This document shows positions 63,939-64,000 of a stretch of DNA of 64,000 bases, in pieces. The DNA is taken from NCBI GenBank assembly GCA_963662175.1, contig OY759217.1, positions 50,692,108 to 50,756,107 on the forward strand, read 5' to 3'. Origin of the DNA: Aradus depressus. Its lineage: Eukaryota; Arthropoda; Insecta; Hemiptera; Aradidae. How positions within the stretch are numbered: position 1 is the stretch's first letter; the number at the start of each line of letters is the position of its first letter. Under the pieces are notes generated by a model. It was not told the DNA's origin. It saw only the letters and a program-made list of their open reading frames with translations, and ran no database searches. The translations under genes were made by a program, and so were the position numbers.

Positions 63939-64000
63939 TATCCACTGCGCATTCCATGTTTTGTCCACTGCGCATCCCATGTTTTGTTCACTGCGCATCC
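63939..64000. repeat. 23-bp tandem repeat at the window edge
   Basis: Two and a half copies of a unit close to CCACTGCGCATCCCATGTTT TGT. It runs off the right edge. Confidence 0.8.

Overview
The window is AT-rich eukaryotic DNA, most likely from an arthropod. It holds piggyBac, Jockey-type and RTE-type LINE, hAT, pogo/Tigger and Penelope-like remnants, tRNA-derived SINEs, homopolymer tracts and one 200-N assembly gap. The group assignment is an inference from the transposon fauna. I found no host gene I can name, no genuine tRNA or rRNA gene, and no CRISPR array. Two unexplained protein-like stretches remain, at 7669-8690 and 29205-29597.

Layout. 1-6 kb: a 20-bp minisatellite, an abundant interspersed repeat called family A here, SINE-A fragments and a hAT-type MITE with target duplication. 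6.26-7.58 kb: a 55-bp satellite with 24 nearly identical copies. 7.6-8.8 kb: unidentified ORF pieces. 9-13.5 kb: the first SINE-B copy, a 21-bp minisatellite, a SINE-A inserted in a palindromic element, a 42-bp array and a Jockey fragment. 14-15.2 kb: a Tigger-like MITE and a hairpin element. 18.15-22.06 kb: a piggyBac element with TTAA ends, broken by frameshifts and by a 1.3-kb insertion carrying both SINE types. 22-32 kb: foldback elements, RNase H and RTE fragments and a hairpin element with perfect arms. 32.5-34.3 kb: the gap, a poly-T tract, a Jockey-like gag pseudogene and a 28-bp array. 34-57 kb: family A and C repeats, LINE fragments, hairpin elements, microsatellites and several SINE-A copies. 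57.2-61.4 kb: a nearly intact Jockey-type LINE on the minus strand. Next to its 5' side lies a 98-bp array, then a SINE-A and an RNase H fragment.

The most interesting signal is a group of small palindromic elements (28.8, 32.0, 41.2, 45.0 and 53.0 kb, with relatives at 15.0, 39.1 and 43.2 kb). Their arms fold as type I hammerhead ribozymes: a CUGANGA core, a helix II hairpin, GAA, a self-complementary helix III, C at the cleavage position and a closing helix I. Two families differ in the helices but keep the pairing. Two copies have 12-13-bp target duplications. Hammerheads are known from Penelope-like retroelements, so these are best read as non-autonomous Penelope-related elements. One conserved extra U and the perfect inverted layout merit attention.

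Mobile elements are nested. Family A is the oldest layer: piggyBac, a LINE, both hairpin families and SINE-related events have landed in it. The autonomous-type coding regions are mostly broken. The 57-61 kb LINE is the youngest-looking, with only one nonsense codon and one homopolymer slip in ORF2.
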